Assembly: GCA_964435475.1 (NCBI GenBank) | Contig: CAYSZB010000057.1 | Span: 1 to 14,474, forward strand | Source: CAYSZB01 sp964435475 | GTDB lineage: Bacteria; Chloroflexota; Anaerolineae; Anaerolineales; Anaerolineaceae | Reading direction: 5' to 3' | DNA: 14,474 nucleotides | Shown here: in pieces, positions 6,419 to 13,803 of the stretch | How the letters are laid out: every line of letters begins with the position of its first letter | How positions within the stretch are numbered: position 1 is the first letter of the stretch | The notes under the pieces: model-generated | What the model saw: the letters and a program-made list of their open reading frames with translations, nothing else | What the model was told of the DNA's origin: nothing | Database searches by the model: none | Made by a program: the position numbers and the translations under genes

Positions 6419-8278
6419 TCAGCCCTCTTGCACCCATATCATCGCGCCCTGAGGGAGGTCCGGCAGGTGCAAACCATCCTTGTCCAGGCGTGCCTGGCAC
6501 CCGTCAAATAACGACAGGTAAGTTTCACTAATCTCATGCGGGGTGTACAGTGGCACCAGTCCAATCTTGCGCGGTTTTTGAGAGCGGTTGGCACTGACCA
6601 GGATCCTTTCACCCGCCAATTCCCGTTGATAGATAAAAAAGTCCATCTCCCAGTACAAGATGCGGAAACTGCCATCCTTGAGGACCTCCGAGTGTTTCCG
6701 GAAATCGATCAGTTTCCGGTAAAAATCCCAAATCGGCTTGTTCCACTGACTTTCATCCCACTGCATGCAATTGCGCGAGCCAAAACCGGGCATGTCCATC
6801 AGGCCGATCTCATCACCGTAATACACACAGGGCACCCCGGGGAAGGTGAACTGGATGATGGCGGCCAGGCGGTGCAGGGCATCATTGCCTTTGACCGTCG
6901 TACGGATGCGCCCGGTGTCATGGCTGTCCAAAAGGTTGAACTGCTGGCAGGTGATCTGCCACGGCACAGATGCCATGTGCTCCTGCCAGGTCCTGACCAG
7001 CACTTCCGTCGGCCAGGGGCGATGCGAGGTAAATTTCCCCTCCCAGTTGAGGGCGTCCATATGCACCCCGGATAACCAGTTCCACAAGGGACCACTGAAG
7101 GCTGCATAATTCATCACCGCATCCCAACCATTACCTTGCAGTTGGGATGAAGCTTCATAAAAGTTCTCGCCAATCAAATAAGCCTGGGGGTTGACGCTTT
7201 TGACCGCCTGGCGGACGCCGGCGATCACCTCTTTGTCCAGAAGCTGCTCATTGCGCCTGCCCAGCATATTTGCCACATCCACCCGCCAGCCGTCGGCACT
7301 GAATGGCGGCTTAAGCCAGTGTTTGATGATGCTTTCCTCTCCCTTAAACATCCTTTGGCGCAGTTCCCGGCTGGCATAGTTCAGTTTGGGCACGCCCTTG
7401 TGGCCCATCCAGGATGCATAATCATCCGGGTGTTCATCAAAATAGAAGAAACCAGCTTCGAGGCTGTCCTTATCCTCACGGGCTTTCTGGAACCAGGGAT
7501 GCATGTAACCGCAGTGGTTGGGCACGATATCCATCAAATAGTGCATCTTACGTTCATCAAGCCCTTGGCGCAGCTGGACCAGGGCTGCATTGCCGCCCAG
7601 AACCGGGTCCACGTTCAGGTAATCCAGGCCATCATAACGATGGTTGGAAATTGCGGTGAAAAGCGGGTTGAGATAAATGGCATTAACGCCCAACCTTTCC
7701 ATGTGGTCAAGATGCTGGCAGATGCCCGGCAGATCGCCCCCATAAAAGGTCAGACCCCTGTCGCCCTCCGGGTTGGCTTGCCCCCAGGGCAGGGTTTGGC
7801 GGTACAGGTTCCTGAAGCTGACCAGCTCTGTTGGCGGGTCATTGCCCGGGTCTCCGTTGGCAAACCGGTCCGGGAAGACCTGGTAAAAGATCGCCTCGCG
7901 CAGCCAGTTGATGGGTTCCAGGCCGGCGATGATCTTGAAGTCAAACAAGTTAAAAGGCTCCTGGATGCTGACCCCCACCGCATTCATCCACCAGGCATGC
8001 CCCGTAGTCTGGATACCAAAGCGGTAACTCACCAGGGGCTGGTTGACCAGCAGGTCAGCCTGCCAGGTTTGCAGTCCCTGAACTGCCTCACCCCTGGCCA
8101 TGGTCGTAAACTGCTGCTCGCCATCCGGCATCGTGCGCAGGATGACCTGCTCGATCGGCGCCTTCGCATCAACCTGCAAGCTGACCTTTATCACCTCCCC
8201 CAGCCTGGGGTATGGGTTGGAGAGGTATTCCCGGCTGCTACAGTGAGCAAGGGTGTTTGTCCAGGATGGTTTTCTCAT
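6419..8278 (-). CDS. GH13 alpha-glucosidase / maltodextrin glucosidase (MalZ-like)
   Basis: This 619-aa enzyme, close to E. coli MalZ (605 aa) in length, lacks a signal peptide and so should act on maltodextrins in the cytosol. An N-terminal CBM34-like beta domain (about 16-115) precedes the GH13 barrel, which opens at AIFYQVFPDRFANGD. The four GH13 regions are present: DIVPNH (250-255), GWRVDVAN with nucleophile D334, LIGENF with acid/base E371, and LLDSHD with D454. A C-terminal beta domain follows. The pattern fits GH13 subfamily 21 or the neopullulanase group, so some cyclomaltodextrinase or neopullulanase activity is possible. It is the first gene of the - strand block, and its stop lies 7 bp before pxpB. 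A purine-rich GAGAAGAGA lies shortly before the ATG. Confidence 0.88.
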   Translation of the reverse strand: MRKPSWTNTLAHCSSREYLSNPYPRLGEVIKVSLQVDAKAPIEQVILRTMPDGEQQFTTMARGEAVQGLQTWQADLLVNQPLVSYRFGIQTTGHAWWMNAVGVSIQEPFNLFDFKIIAGLEPINWLREAIFYQVFPDRFANGDPGNDPPTELVSFRNLYRQTLPWGQANPEGDRGLTFYGGDLPGICQHLDHMERLGVNAIYLNPLFTAISNHRYDGLDYLNVDPVLGGNAALVQLRQGLDERKMHYLMDIVPNHCGYMHPWFQKAREDKDSLEAGFFYFDEHPDDYASWMGHKGVPKLNYASRELRQRMFKGEESIIKHWLKPPFSADGWRVDVANMLGRRNEQLLDKEVIAGVRQAVKSVNPQAYLIGENFYEASSQLQGNGWDAVMNYAAFSGPLWNWLSGVHMDALNWEGKFTSHRPWPTEVLVRTWQEHMASVPWQITCQQFNLLDSHDTGRIRTTVKGNDALHRLAAIIQFTFPGVPCVYYGDEIGLMDMPGFGSRNCMQWDESQWNKPIWDFYRKLIDFRKHSEVLKDGSFRILYWEMDFFIYQRELAGERILVSANRSQKPRKIGLVPLYTPHEISETYLSLFDGCQARLDKDGLHLPDLPQGAMIWVQEG

Positions 8279-8378
8279 TTACGTAATTCTCTTCTCATGG
8301 TTTTGCTAAAAGCTGAAGTCCATTTTAACTTAGTTTGCCTGTTTACGGCGATCTTCCCCTTTCACCAGTACTAGCATT

Positions 8379-8384
8379 TATAAT
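8379..8384 (+). promoter_or_regulatory. Possible -10 element before the MazG-like gene
   Basis: TATAAT (8379-8384) is a perfect -10 hexamer 26 bp upstream of the ATG at 8411. No good -35 lies 16-18 bp upstream, so this may be an activator-dependent or weak promoter. The surrounding 132-bp divergent region (8279-8410) must also hold the promoter for the leftward glucosidase operon. I could not pick a convincing hexamer pair on that strand. Confidence 0.4.
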
Positions 8385-8410
8385 TACCAAAAGATTAGTG
8401 GAGCTAAAGC

Positions 8411-8788
8411 ATGGAAATTGAACGTATTCAAGCATATTACCAGGCGCGCGGGCTGCAGTGGGCAGGTGCCAAGGACGCCCTGTGGTTCTTCCTGTCCGAG
8501 GTGGGTGAACTGGCTGAGGCTTACCTTCAGGAGCACCCAGCGCAATTGACCGCTGAAGAGCATGACCTGCTGGAAGGTTTTACAAACCTGGGCTTGCAGG
8601 CGGATGAGATCGTCTCACGCGTCCCCGGCTGGATCCGCAACAATGACCGTCAGCGCAAGTCCAACATCGAAAAAGAAGTCGCCGATTGCAATATGATGTT
8701 ATCCGTTTTCATGTACAGCCTTTCGGGCAAGACCCCTGATGAAGCCCTGGCAGCCAAGATGAAAGAAAAACTCGGCAGGGAGATCTGA
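8411..8788 (+). CDS. MazG-like nucleotide pyrophosphohydrolase
   Basis: This 125-aa, mostly helical protein belongs to the MazG / all-alpha NTP pyrophosphatase superfamily. The metal-binding pattern is intact: SEVGELAEA supplies E30 and E33 (ExxE), and EKEVADCNMM supplies E89 and D92 (ExxD). Members hydrolyse (d)NTPs to NMP and pyrophosphate, often to clear aberrant nucleotides. The substrate here is not readable. A long helical insert (about 40-85) separates the two motifs. AGTGGAG (8397-8403) is a good ribosome site. The stop overlaps the next gene start by one base (TGATG, 8786-8790), so it is translationally coupled to the flavoprotein. Confidence 0.85.
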   Translation: MEIERIQAYYQARGLQWAGAKDALWFFLSEVGELAEAYLQEHPAQLTAEEHDLLEGFTNLGLQADEIVSRVPGWIRNNDRQRKSNIEKEVADCNMMLSVFMYSLSGKTPDEALAAKMKEKLGREI

Positions 8789-9972
8789 TGGCAGGCGATA
8801 TGCAGGGAAAATTGCTGGATGTGATCGTGGTCGGCGCGGGACCCGCCGGCAGTATCGCCGCCTGGCACCTGGCCAAAGCAGGCCTGGATGTGCTGGTCAT
8901 TGAAAAATACAGCCTGCCGCGGGTCAAGCCCTGTGCCGGAGGCTTGACCTACAAAGCCAGGCAGGCCATCCCCTTTGATGTCAGCCCGGCGATCAGCGTT
9001 GAAGCGACCGGCGGCATCCTGACCTATCACGGCAATCCCGTTCTGCAGGTTGACCTGCAAAAACCACTGGCCAGCCTGGTCAACCGCGCTGAATTTGACC
9101 ATTTTTTGCTGAAACAGGCACAAAAAGCCGGTGTGAAGGCGCTGGAAAACACCCGCCTGCTTTCCCTCAGCCAGGATGATGCATCAGTTACAGTTGAAAC
9201 CACCCAGGGCACATTTCAAGCCCGTTTTTTGGTTGGTGCTGACGGCATCAACAGCCAGGCCGCCAAACAACTTGGGCTTTTGGTTGATCGCCAGGTAGCT
9301 TACGCAGTCGAAGCGGAGCTGCAGGTGCCCATCGGGGTGCTCGGCAAGTTGGGTGGCCGGGTGGTCTTCGATTTTGGTGCCATCGATCATGGCTATGGCT
9401 GGGTCTTTCCCAAAAGTGATCACCTTTCGGTCGGGGTTTGCTGCGCCAGGGATGACAAGGCACCGGACCTGAAGGAAGCACTCAAAATATTCATCGCAAC
9501 CCAGCCCATGTTAAAAACCCATAGAATGCTTTCCCTGCGCGGGTATCCCGGGCCACTGGGCGGCATTCCAACTGACCTGCACAAGGGCAGATGCCTGCTG
9601 GTGGGCGACGCCGCCAACCTGGCGGATGCCTGGATGGGCGAAGGCCTCCATTATGCCATCACCAGCGCACAGATCGCCGCTAAGAGCATCATCCAGGCCA
9701 GTCAATCTCCTGTAAGCGACCTGTCAGGATACTCGCAAAAGGTCAATGCAGAGATCGTTTCCCAACTCTATCATGCCAGGCGCCTTGCCCGCGTAATCTA
9801 TAAAATGCCTGGCCTGGCCAATTTCCTTATCAAACGCAACCAGCAGCTGGTCGATATCACCTTCGGCGTGATCCGCGGCGATTTGACCTTTGAACAAGCC
9901 CACCTGGATATCAAAAAGCGCTGGTTTAGCATCCTGCTTTCTTCAATTTTCAAGAAACGGACCAAAAAATGA
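8788..9972 (+). CDS. Geranylgeranyl reductase family FAD-dependent oxidoreductase
   Basis: This 394-aa flavoprotein is of the GGR/ChlP type, which saturates isoprenoid double bonds in lipids, quinones or pigments. It shows VGAGPAGS (15-22) for FAD binding, KPCAGG (47-52) resembling the KPCGG substrate/Cys motif, LVGADG (148-153), GYGWVFPK (202-209, the YxWxFP signature of the family) and LVGDAANLADAWMGEG (271-286) closing the FAD site. The basic C-terminus (KKRTKK) suggests membrane association. The start is chosen at 8788 because AGGGAG (8777-8782) sits 5 bases before it. It overlaps the following protease gene by ATGA. The substrate is unknown; menaquinone side chains or polyprenyl carriers are reasonable possibilities. 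Confidence 0.87.
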   Translation: MAGDMQGKLLDVIVVGAGPAGSIAAWHLAKAGLDVLVIEKYSLPRVKPCAGGLTYKARQAIPFDVSPAISVEATGGILTYHGNPVLQVDLQKPLASLVNRAEFDHFLLKQAQKAGVKALENTRLLSLSQDDASVTVETTQGTFQARFLVGADGINSQAAKQLGLLVDRQVAYAVEAELQVPIGVLGKLGGRVVFDFGAIDHGYGWVFPKSDHLSVGVCCARDDKAPDLKEALKIFIATQPMLKTHRMLSLRGYPGPLGGIPTDLHKGRCLLVGDAANLADAWMGEGLHYAITSAQIAAKSIIQASQSPVSDLSGYSQKVNAEIVSQLYHARRLARVIYKMPGLANFLIKRNQQLVDITFGVIRGDLTFEQAHLDIKKRWFSILLSSIFKKRTKK

Positions 9973-10937
9973 TCACCTCACAAAACAAAAAACGCATCTT
10001 CATTTTCCTGGCCTTTGCCTTTGGCCTTGCCTGGGCTGCCGGGCTGGTCATCTACCTCACCGGCGGGATCGTCGACAGCCCGATGGTCATCCCGGCTTTG
10101 GGCATCAACCTGGCAGCGCTCCTGATGGCCACCGGCATGATGTGGGCACCAGCGTTAGCCAACATCCTGACCCGCCTGGTCACCCGTGAGGGCTGGCAGG
10201 ACCTGTGGCTCAAGCCCAAATTCTCAAGCGGCAAGTTGTACTGGCTGATCGCCTGGTTTACCCCTGGTATTTTATGTATTGCCGGGGCGGTCGTCTTTTT
10301 CCTGTTATTTCCCCACCTGTTTGATGCAGATCTTTCAGGGCTGAAAGCGCAATTGGAAGCAACCGCCGCCCAATATGGCAGCACACAACCCCTGCCGGTC
10401 AATATGTGGACCATTGTTGCCCTGCAGGCTGTGCAGGCTTTATTGCTGGCACCGCTGTTGAATGCCCTTTTCACCTTTGGCGAAGAATTCGGCTGGCGGG
10501 CATACCTGTTGCAGAAATTAATGCCCCTGGGCGGCAAAAAAGCTGTCCTCATCCTTGGTGTCATCTGGGGTGTCTGGCACTGGCCGGTCATCCTGATGGG
10601 TTACAACTACGGCTTTGATTATCCCGGCGCACCCTGGTTGGGCTTGCTCGGCATGGCCTGGTTCACGATCATGTTGGGGATCATCATCAGCTGGCTCACC
10701 CTGCGTTCCGGCAGTGTCTGGCCGGCGGTCATCGCGCATGGGGCCGCCAATGGGATCGGCGCCATCGGCCTGATCGCCTTGAAAGGCCCTGCCAACACAC
10801 TGCTGGGTCCCTCACCGGTGGGCATGATCGGCGGCATCTTCATTGCAATCGTGGCACTTAACCTGTTGGTCCTGCCTCATGCCCTGGAATTACCCCCCTC
10901 TAATGAAAGCGAAGACCCTGCGGTCAACCCGGCTTAA
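9969..10937 (+). CDS. CPBP-family intramembrane protease (CAAX/Abi type)
   Basis: This 322-aa multi-pass membrane protein has about eight hydrophobic segments. The PF02517 motifs are complete: GEEFGWR (171-177, the EExxxR core with E172, E173 and R177), WGVWHWP (200-206) with H204, and IAHGAAN (255-261) with H257 and N261. Such proteins are membrane-embedded glutamic-type peptidases related to Rce1 that cleave CAAX-like or other transmembrane targets. The target here is unknown. It starts by ATGA overlap with the GGR-family gene and ends the + strand operon. Only 6 bp separate its stop from the stop of the convergent pcm gene, and no terminator is visible between them. Confidence 0.88.
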   Translation: MITSQNKKRIFIFLAFAFGLAWAAGLVIYLTGGIVDSPMVIPALGINLAALLMATGMMWAPALANILTRLVTREGWQDLWLKPKFSSGKLYWLIAWFTPGILCIAGAVVFFLLFPHLFDADLSGLKAQLEATAAQYGSTQPLPVNMWTIVALQAVQALLLAPLLNALFTFGEEFGWRAYLLQKLMPLGGKKAVLILGVIWGVWHWPVILMGYNYGFDYPGAPWLGLLGMAWFTIMLGIIISWLTLRSGSVWPAVIAHGAANGIGAIGLIALKGPANTLLGPSPVGMIGGIFIAIVALNLLVLPHALELPPSNESEDPAVNPA

Positions 10938-10943
10938 ATCATC

Positions 10944-11621
10944 TCAAGACCAGGGCGTCTCGCGGTCTTCCTGCCAGCCCTGCACACCAATCAAGGGCAC
11001 AAATACCACGCGACCCGCTTCCTCTTTCTCAAAGTTGTCGCCTGACCTGTGCCATACCTGCAGGGTTTGCAGGTGCTGCGGACCGACGGGGATAACCAGC
11101 CGGCCACCATCTGCCAGCTGATCCAGCAGTGCCTGGGGTGTTTCAGGCCCCGCCGCAGTCACCAAAATGGCGTCATAAGGGGCATGTTCCGGCCATCCCA
11201 GCGACCCATCGCCCACCTTGATCTCAAAATTACTGTACCCGGCATCGGTCAGCGCTTTTTCTGCCGCCAGCGCCAAATTGGGTAGGCGCTCAATGCTGTA
11301 AAGCATGCCTGCCAGTTCGCAGAGGATCGCCGCCTGGTAACCAGAGCCTGTCCCAACCTCCAGCACTCTTTCCATGCCTTCAAGGTGCAATAACTCGCTC
11401 ATCAATGCCACAATGTACGGCTGTGAGATGGTCTGACCGGACCCGATGCTTAATGCACAGTCCTCATAGGCATAACCAGCCTTGTTTTTCGGAACAAAGA
11501 GGTGCCTGGGCACTTTCTGCATAGCCTCCAGCACCCGCGGGTCAGCGCCCCCCCGCATGCGGATCTGCCGCTCGACCATGAGCGCCCTTTCCTGGGCACG
11601 CTCATCCCGCAGATGGCTCAT
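10944..11621 (-). CDS. pcm: Protein-L-isoaspartate O-methyltransferase
   Basis: This 225-aa cytosolic SAM-dependent methyltransferase repairs isoaspartyl damage in aged proteins. Conserved blocks are PRHLFVP (38-44), GSGQTISQPYIVALM (60-74, holding the active-site segment), VLEVGTGSGYQAA (86-98, SAM motif I), GDGSLGWPEHAPYDAI (137-152) and VTAA (154-157). The length is typical. Its start overlaps the end of mutY by 20 bp (11602-11621). An internal Met15 would remove that overlap but would shorten a helix normally present in the family, so I keep Met1. It is last in the MBL-orf-mutY-pcm series. Confidence 0.93.
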   Translation of the reverse strand: MSHLRDERAQERALMVERQIRMRGGADPRVLEAMQKVPRHLFVPKNKAGYAYEDCALSIGSGQTISQPYIVALMSELLHLEGMERVLEVGTGSGYQAAILCELAGMLYSIERLPNLALAAEKALTDAGYSNFEIKVGDGSLGWPEHAPYDAILVTAAGPETPQALLDQLADGGRLVIPVGPQHLQTLQVWHRSGDNFEKEEAGRVVFVPLIGVQGWQEDRETPWS

Positions 11622-12681
11622 CCCGGCCTTCCATCAATCTCCTGGCGATCAGGCGGTCCACCTTGCCCATCGGGTAGGTCTGCAGGTCAGCCTTCCTTAC
11701 CCAGAGGATCTCCTCATGGTGCAGCGGTTGCGGTTCGCTGCCATCCAGCAGGCTGCACAAAAAGGCATGCAGGGTGATCTTGAAGTGGGTGTAGGCATGG
11801 TTGTATACCCCAAATGGCTCACCCACCCTGAGCTGACAGCCCATTTCCTCCATGATCTCTCGCTCCAGGCAAGCCGCAAGGTCTGGGTCGCCGTCTTGCA
11901 GTTTGCCGCCCGGGAACTCCCACAGGTTGCCAAGCAGTCCATTGGCAGGACGCCTGGCGATCAACACCAGGTCATCACGCATAATCACCGCAGCAGTCAC
12001 CGTAAAGTGAGGTACTTTGGGCTTGACCTTTTTAACCGGCACCAAGTCCTGGGTGCCATGCTGGCAGGCCTGGCACTCACTGCTGATCGGGCAAAGCAGG
12101 CAGCGCGGGTTGGAAGGCAGGCAGATCAGCGCTCCCAGGTCCATCAAGGCCTGGTTGAAGTCACCCGCTTTTCCTTCCGGCAATTGACCTTCTGCAAATT
12201 TCCGCAGAGCCTTTTCAGCAGGTGGTGTGCCCAATGGAATTTCCATGTTCAAACAACGGGCAAACACCCGTTTAATGTTGCCGTCCAATGCGATCTCGGT
12301 CTGCCCGAAGGCGATCGAGGCGATCGCCCCTGCGATGTAGTCCCCCACACCTGGCAGCTGCTTAAGGTCCGCCACAATGGAAGGGATCTGTCCGTTCAAG
12401 TCGCCCATGATGAGCTGCGCCGCCTTCCAGATGTTGCGTGCCCGGCTGTAATAGCCCAGCCCCTCCCAAGATGCCAGCACATCCTGCTCGCTGGAAGCTG
12501 ACAGTGCAGGCAGGTCGGGGAAACGCGCCATCCAGCGCTCAAAATAAGGCAGCACTGTATCCACCTGGGTCTGCTGCAGCATGACTTCCGAGATCCAGGT
12601 GCGATATGGGCTGGGAAACGAACGCCAGGGTAAAACCCTGGCATTTTTTTGATACCAATCTAATAACTTAATGTGGATCAT
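11602..12681 (-). CDS. mutY: A/G-specific adenine DNA glycosylase MutY
   Basis: This 359-aa base-excision repair enzyme removes adenine mispaired with 8-oxoguanine. The HhH-GPD domain shows SEVMLQQTQV with catalytic E32, LPGVGDYIAGA (109-119, the helix-hairpin-helix) and ALDGNIKRV with catalytic D133. The iron-sulfur loop follows the C-x6-C-x2-C-x5-C pattern (C187, C194, C197, C203). A C-terminal NUDIX-like domain (about 226-359) includes WEFPGGK and a degenerate REIMEEMG box, as expected for 8-oxoG recognition without hydrolysis. I chose ATG 12681 over the in-frame TTG at 12744, since the latter would overlap the upstream gene by 56 bp while the ATG leaves a 7-bp gap. It overlaps pcm by 20 bp. 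Confidence 0.94.
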   Translation of the reverse strand: MIHIKLLDWYQKNARVLPWRSFPSPYRTWISEVMLQQTQVDTVLPYFERWMARFPDLPALSASSEQDVLASWEGLGYYSRARNIWKAAQLIMGDLNGQIPSIVADLKQLPGVGDYIAGAIASIAFGQTEIALDGNIKRVFARCLNMEIPLGTPPAEKALRKFAEGQLPEGKAGDFNQALMDLGALICLPSNPRCLLCPISSECQACQHGTQDLVPVKKVKPKVPHFTVTAAVIMRDDLVLIARRPANGLLGNLWEFPGGKLQDGDPDLAACLEREIMEEMGCQLRVGEPFGVYNHAYTHFKITLHAFLCSLLDGSEPQPLHHEEILWVRKADLQTYPMGKVDRLIARRLMEGRDEPSAG

Positions 12682-12688
12682 GGTCTGT

Positions 12689-12991
12689 TCAGAATTGGAA
12701 GGCACCTTTATCCTGGACGATCTTTTCCTCGAAATTATCGACAAAATCCAGCAGTGCGTCAGTCAGTTCGCGCCATTTATCAGTTTCGATGATCTTCCAG
12801 GCTGTATCAAAATCCGGCATCACCGCACTGACCAGGATCTGCGGGCGTTCTCCATAGATGGTCAGCCAGGCATCCTTCATCTCAACCCCCAGGTCGATCA
12901 CCGCCGGCATGAAACTGCGCCCGATGAACTCAAAATATTCCTGTTCCCTGCCGCTGCGGATATCCCAGGTCATGATCAACTTAACGGTCAT
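12689..12991 (-). CDS. Conserved-looking small protein, possible dimeric alpha-beta barrel fold
   Basis: I do not recognise this 100-aa protein by name. It is acidic and has no signal peptide or membrane segment. The alternation of strand (KLIMTWDI), helix (REQEYFEFIGRSF), strand (AWLTIYG), strand (ILVSAVMP) and helices (ending DFVDNFEEKI) looks like a ferredoxin-like/dimeric alpha-beta barrel (ABM or NIPSNAP-type) domain, but that is pattern reading only. AGGA lies 5 bases before the ATG, and the gene sits 11 bp after the MBL gene and 7 bp before mutY. It is therefore almost certainly expressed and co-transcribed with them. The function is unknown; the operon suggests a link to stress or damage handling. 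Confidence 0.75.
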   Translation of the reverse strand: MTVKLIMTWDIRSGREQEYFEFIGRSFMPAVIDLGVEMKDAWLTIYGERPQILVSAVMPDFDTAWKIIETDKWRELTDALLDFVDNFEEKIVQDKGAFQF

Positions 12992-13002
12992 TTGAATCCT
13001 GC

Positions 13003-13659
13003 TTATTTTTCAGTGACGATCTTGCGATCCAGGACAATGACACTTGTCTCCTCCGGCAGCCCGGAAGCGCTGTTGGCTTTAAAGCTTTCCATCGTCTCAA
13101 CACTGGTCAAGCCCATCTCTTTGAGGAACTTGGCCAACGGGTCCAGTTCCATTTTGCACTCCGGCACACCATAGTGCATCGGGATCACAATATTGGGTTC
13201 CAAAAGGCTGATCACCTCGGCTGCCTTGGCAGCGTTCAGGCTGCTGCCATCCCCCACCGGTACCAGGGCAATGTTGATCGACCCCAGGCCTTCCACATCC
13301 GCCTGGCTGGGCACCCGGGTCAGTTCTCCCAGGTGGGCTACGGTCAGGCTGCCGTAATCGATCAGGTAGAGCGTGTTATGCTGTTCTTCTTCCTTTTTCT
13401 TGTGCCCGTTGGTCTGGATGCCCGTGATGAAAACCCCACCCCGCTCATACTCACCCGGGCCCAAGATCAGGTAGGGATCCCCTTTGACCGCCTTGACATA
13501 ATTATGCCCGGGCATATCGCAACTCACCGTGGCGATCTCGGCCTTTAATTTGATCGGTGAATAACCCACCACCTCGCTGTCAAATGGATCGGTCACAACA
13601 GATGCCATCCCGCGTTCCGTGATGCGAAAACAGGAGTGGCCATACCAGGTAATTTCCAT
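13003..13659 (-). CDS. Metallo-beta-lactamase-fold protein with degenerate metal site
   Basis: This 218-aa protein is of the Lactamase_B_3/UPF0173-like branch. It starts MEITWYGHSCFRI and has VVTDPF (21-26), GPGEY (67-71), VAHLGEL (107-113, H109), VGDG (135-138, D137) and PMHYG (160-164, H162). The usual HxHxxH metal motif is replaced by C47-D48-M49-P50-G51-H52, so two of the three His are lost. I chose ATG 13659 because GGAGG lies four bases upstream; an in-frame codon at 13725 would add 22 residues without support. It is the first gene of the - strand operon with the 100-aa protein, mutY and pcm. It may be an altered hydrolase or a non-catalytic fold. Confidence 0.82.
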   Translation of the reverse strand: MEITWYGHSCFRITERGMASVVTDPFDSEVVGYSPIKLKAEIATVSCDMPGHNYVKAVKGDPYLILGPGEYERGGVFITGIQTNGHKKKEEEQHNTLYLIDYGSLTVAHLGELTRVPSQADVEGLGSINIALVPVGDGSSLNAAKAAEVISLLEPNIVIPMHYGVPECKMELDPLAKFLKEMGLTSVETMESFKANSASGLPEETSVIVLDRKIVTEK

Positions 13660-13706
13660 AGAACCTCCAAAGTTAACCGGATTATACATTAACCCGGCAT
13701 GTCTGA

Positions 13707-13720
13707 GCCACCTCGGTGGC
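13707..13720. promoter_or_regulatory. Inverted repeat in the MBL/slipin divergent region
   Basis: GCCACC (13707-13712) and GGTGGC (13715-13720) form a perfect 6-bp-arm palindrome with a 2-bp centre, GC-rich against an AT-rich surround. It lies between the two candidate leftward -10 elements and would fall in the leader of the upstream one. It could be an operator for the MBL operon or a small RNA hairpin. No regulator is identifiable. Confidence 0.35.
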
Positions 13721-13731
13721 AACAACCTTAG

Positions 13732-13740
13732 ATTATATCA
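13732..13740 (-). promoter_or_regulatory. Extended -10 promoter element for the leftward MBL-mutY-pcm operon
   Basis: On the - strand, TGATATAAT forms a perfect extended -10 (TG-N-TATAAT) about 73 bp before the MBL start. No consensus -35 is seen, but extended -10 promoters need little of one. A second TATAAT on the same strand (13681-13686), only 22 bp before the ATG, is an alternative. Confidence 0.45.
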
Positions 13741-13741
13741 G

Positions 13742-13772
13742 TTGCACAGCCGAAAATCCTGTACAATATATA
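13742..13772 (+). promoter_or_regulatory. Weak candidate promoter for the slipin gene
   Basis: TTGCAC (13742-13747) could serve as -35. TATATA (13767-13772), with a 19-bp spacer, or TACAAT (13762-13767), with a short 14-bp spacer, could serve as -10. The region is AT-rich and correctly placed upstream of the slipin ribosome site, but no pair has ideal spacing. Confidence 0.35.
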
Positions 13773-13803
13773 AGACTAAAAATTCATTTTTCGGAGGTAC
13801 ATA

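Noticed and set aside
7319..8374. Long open frame (351 codons) on the + strand
   Set aside because: It is antisense to the GH13 glucosidase, whose four catalytic regions are intact. The antisense translation shows no domain and starts within the gene.
11482..12501. Open frame of 339 codons on the + strand
   Set aside because: It lies antisense to mutY and pcm, both with full motifs. The translation is low-complexity in Pro, Gln and His and resembles no family.
12682..12744. TTG start giving MutY 21 extra residues
   Set aside because: It would overlap the upstream 100-aa gene by 56 bp, and the extra residues are not part of the MutY fold. The ATG at 12681 fits better.
13660..13725. Upstream start for the MBL gene
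   Set aside because: The ATG at 13659 has GGAGG directly before it and begins the conserved MEITWYGHSCF block. The extension would run through candidate -10 elements and the palindrome.
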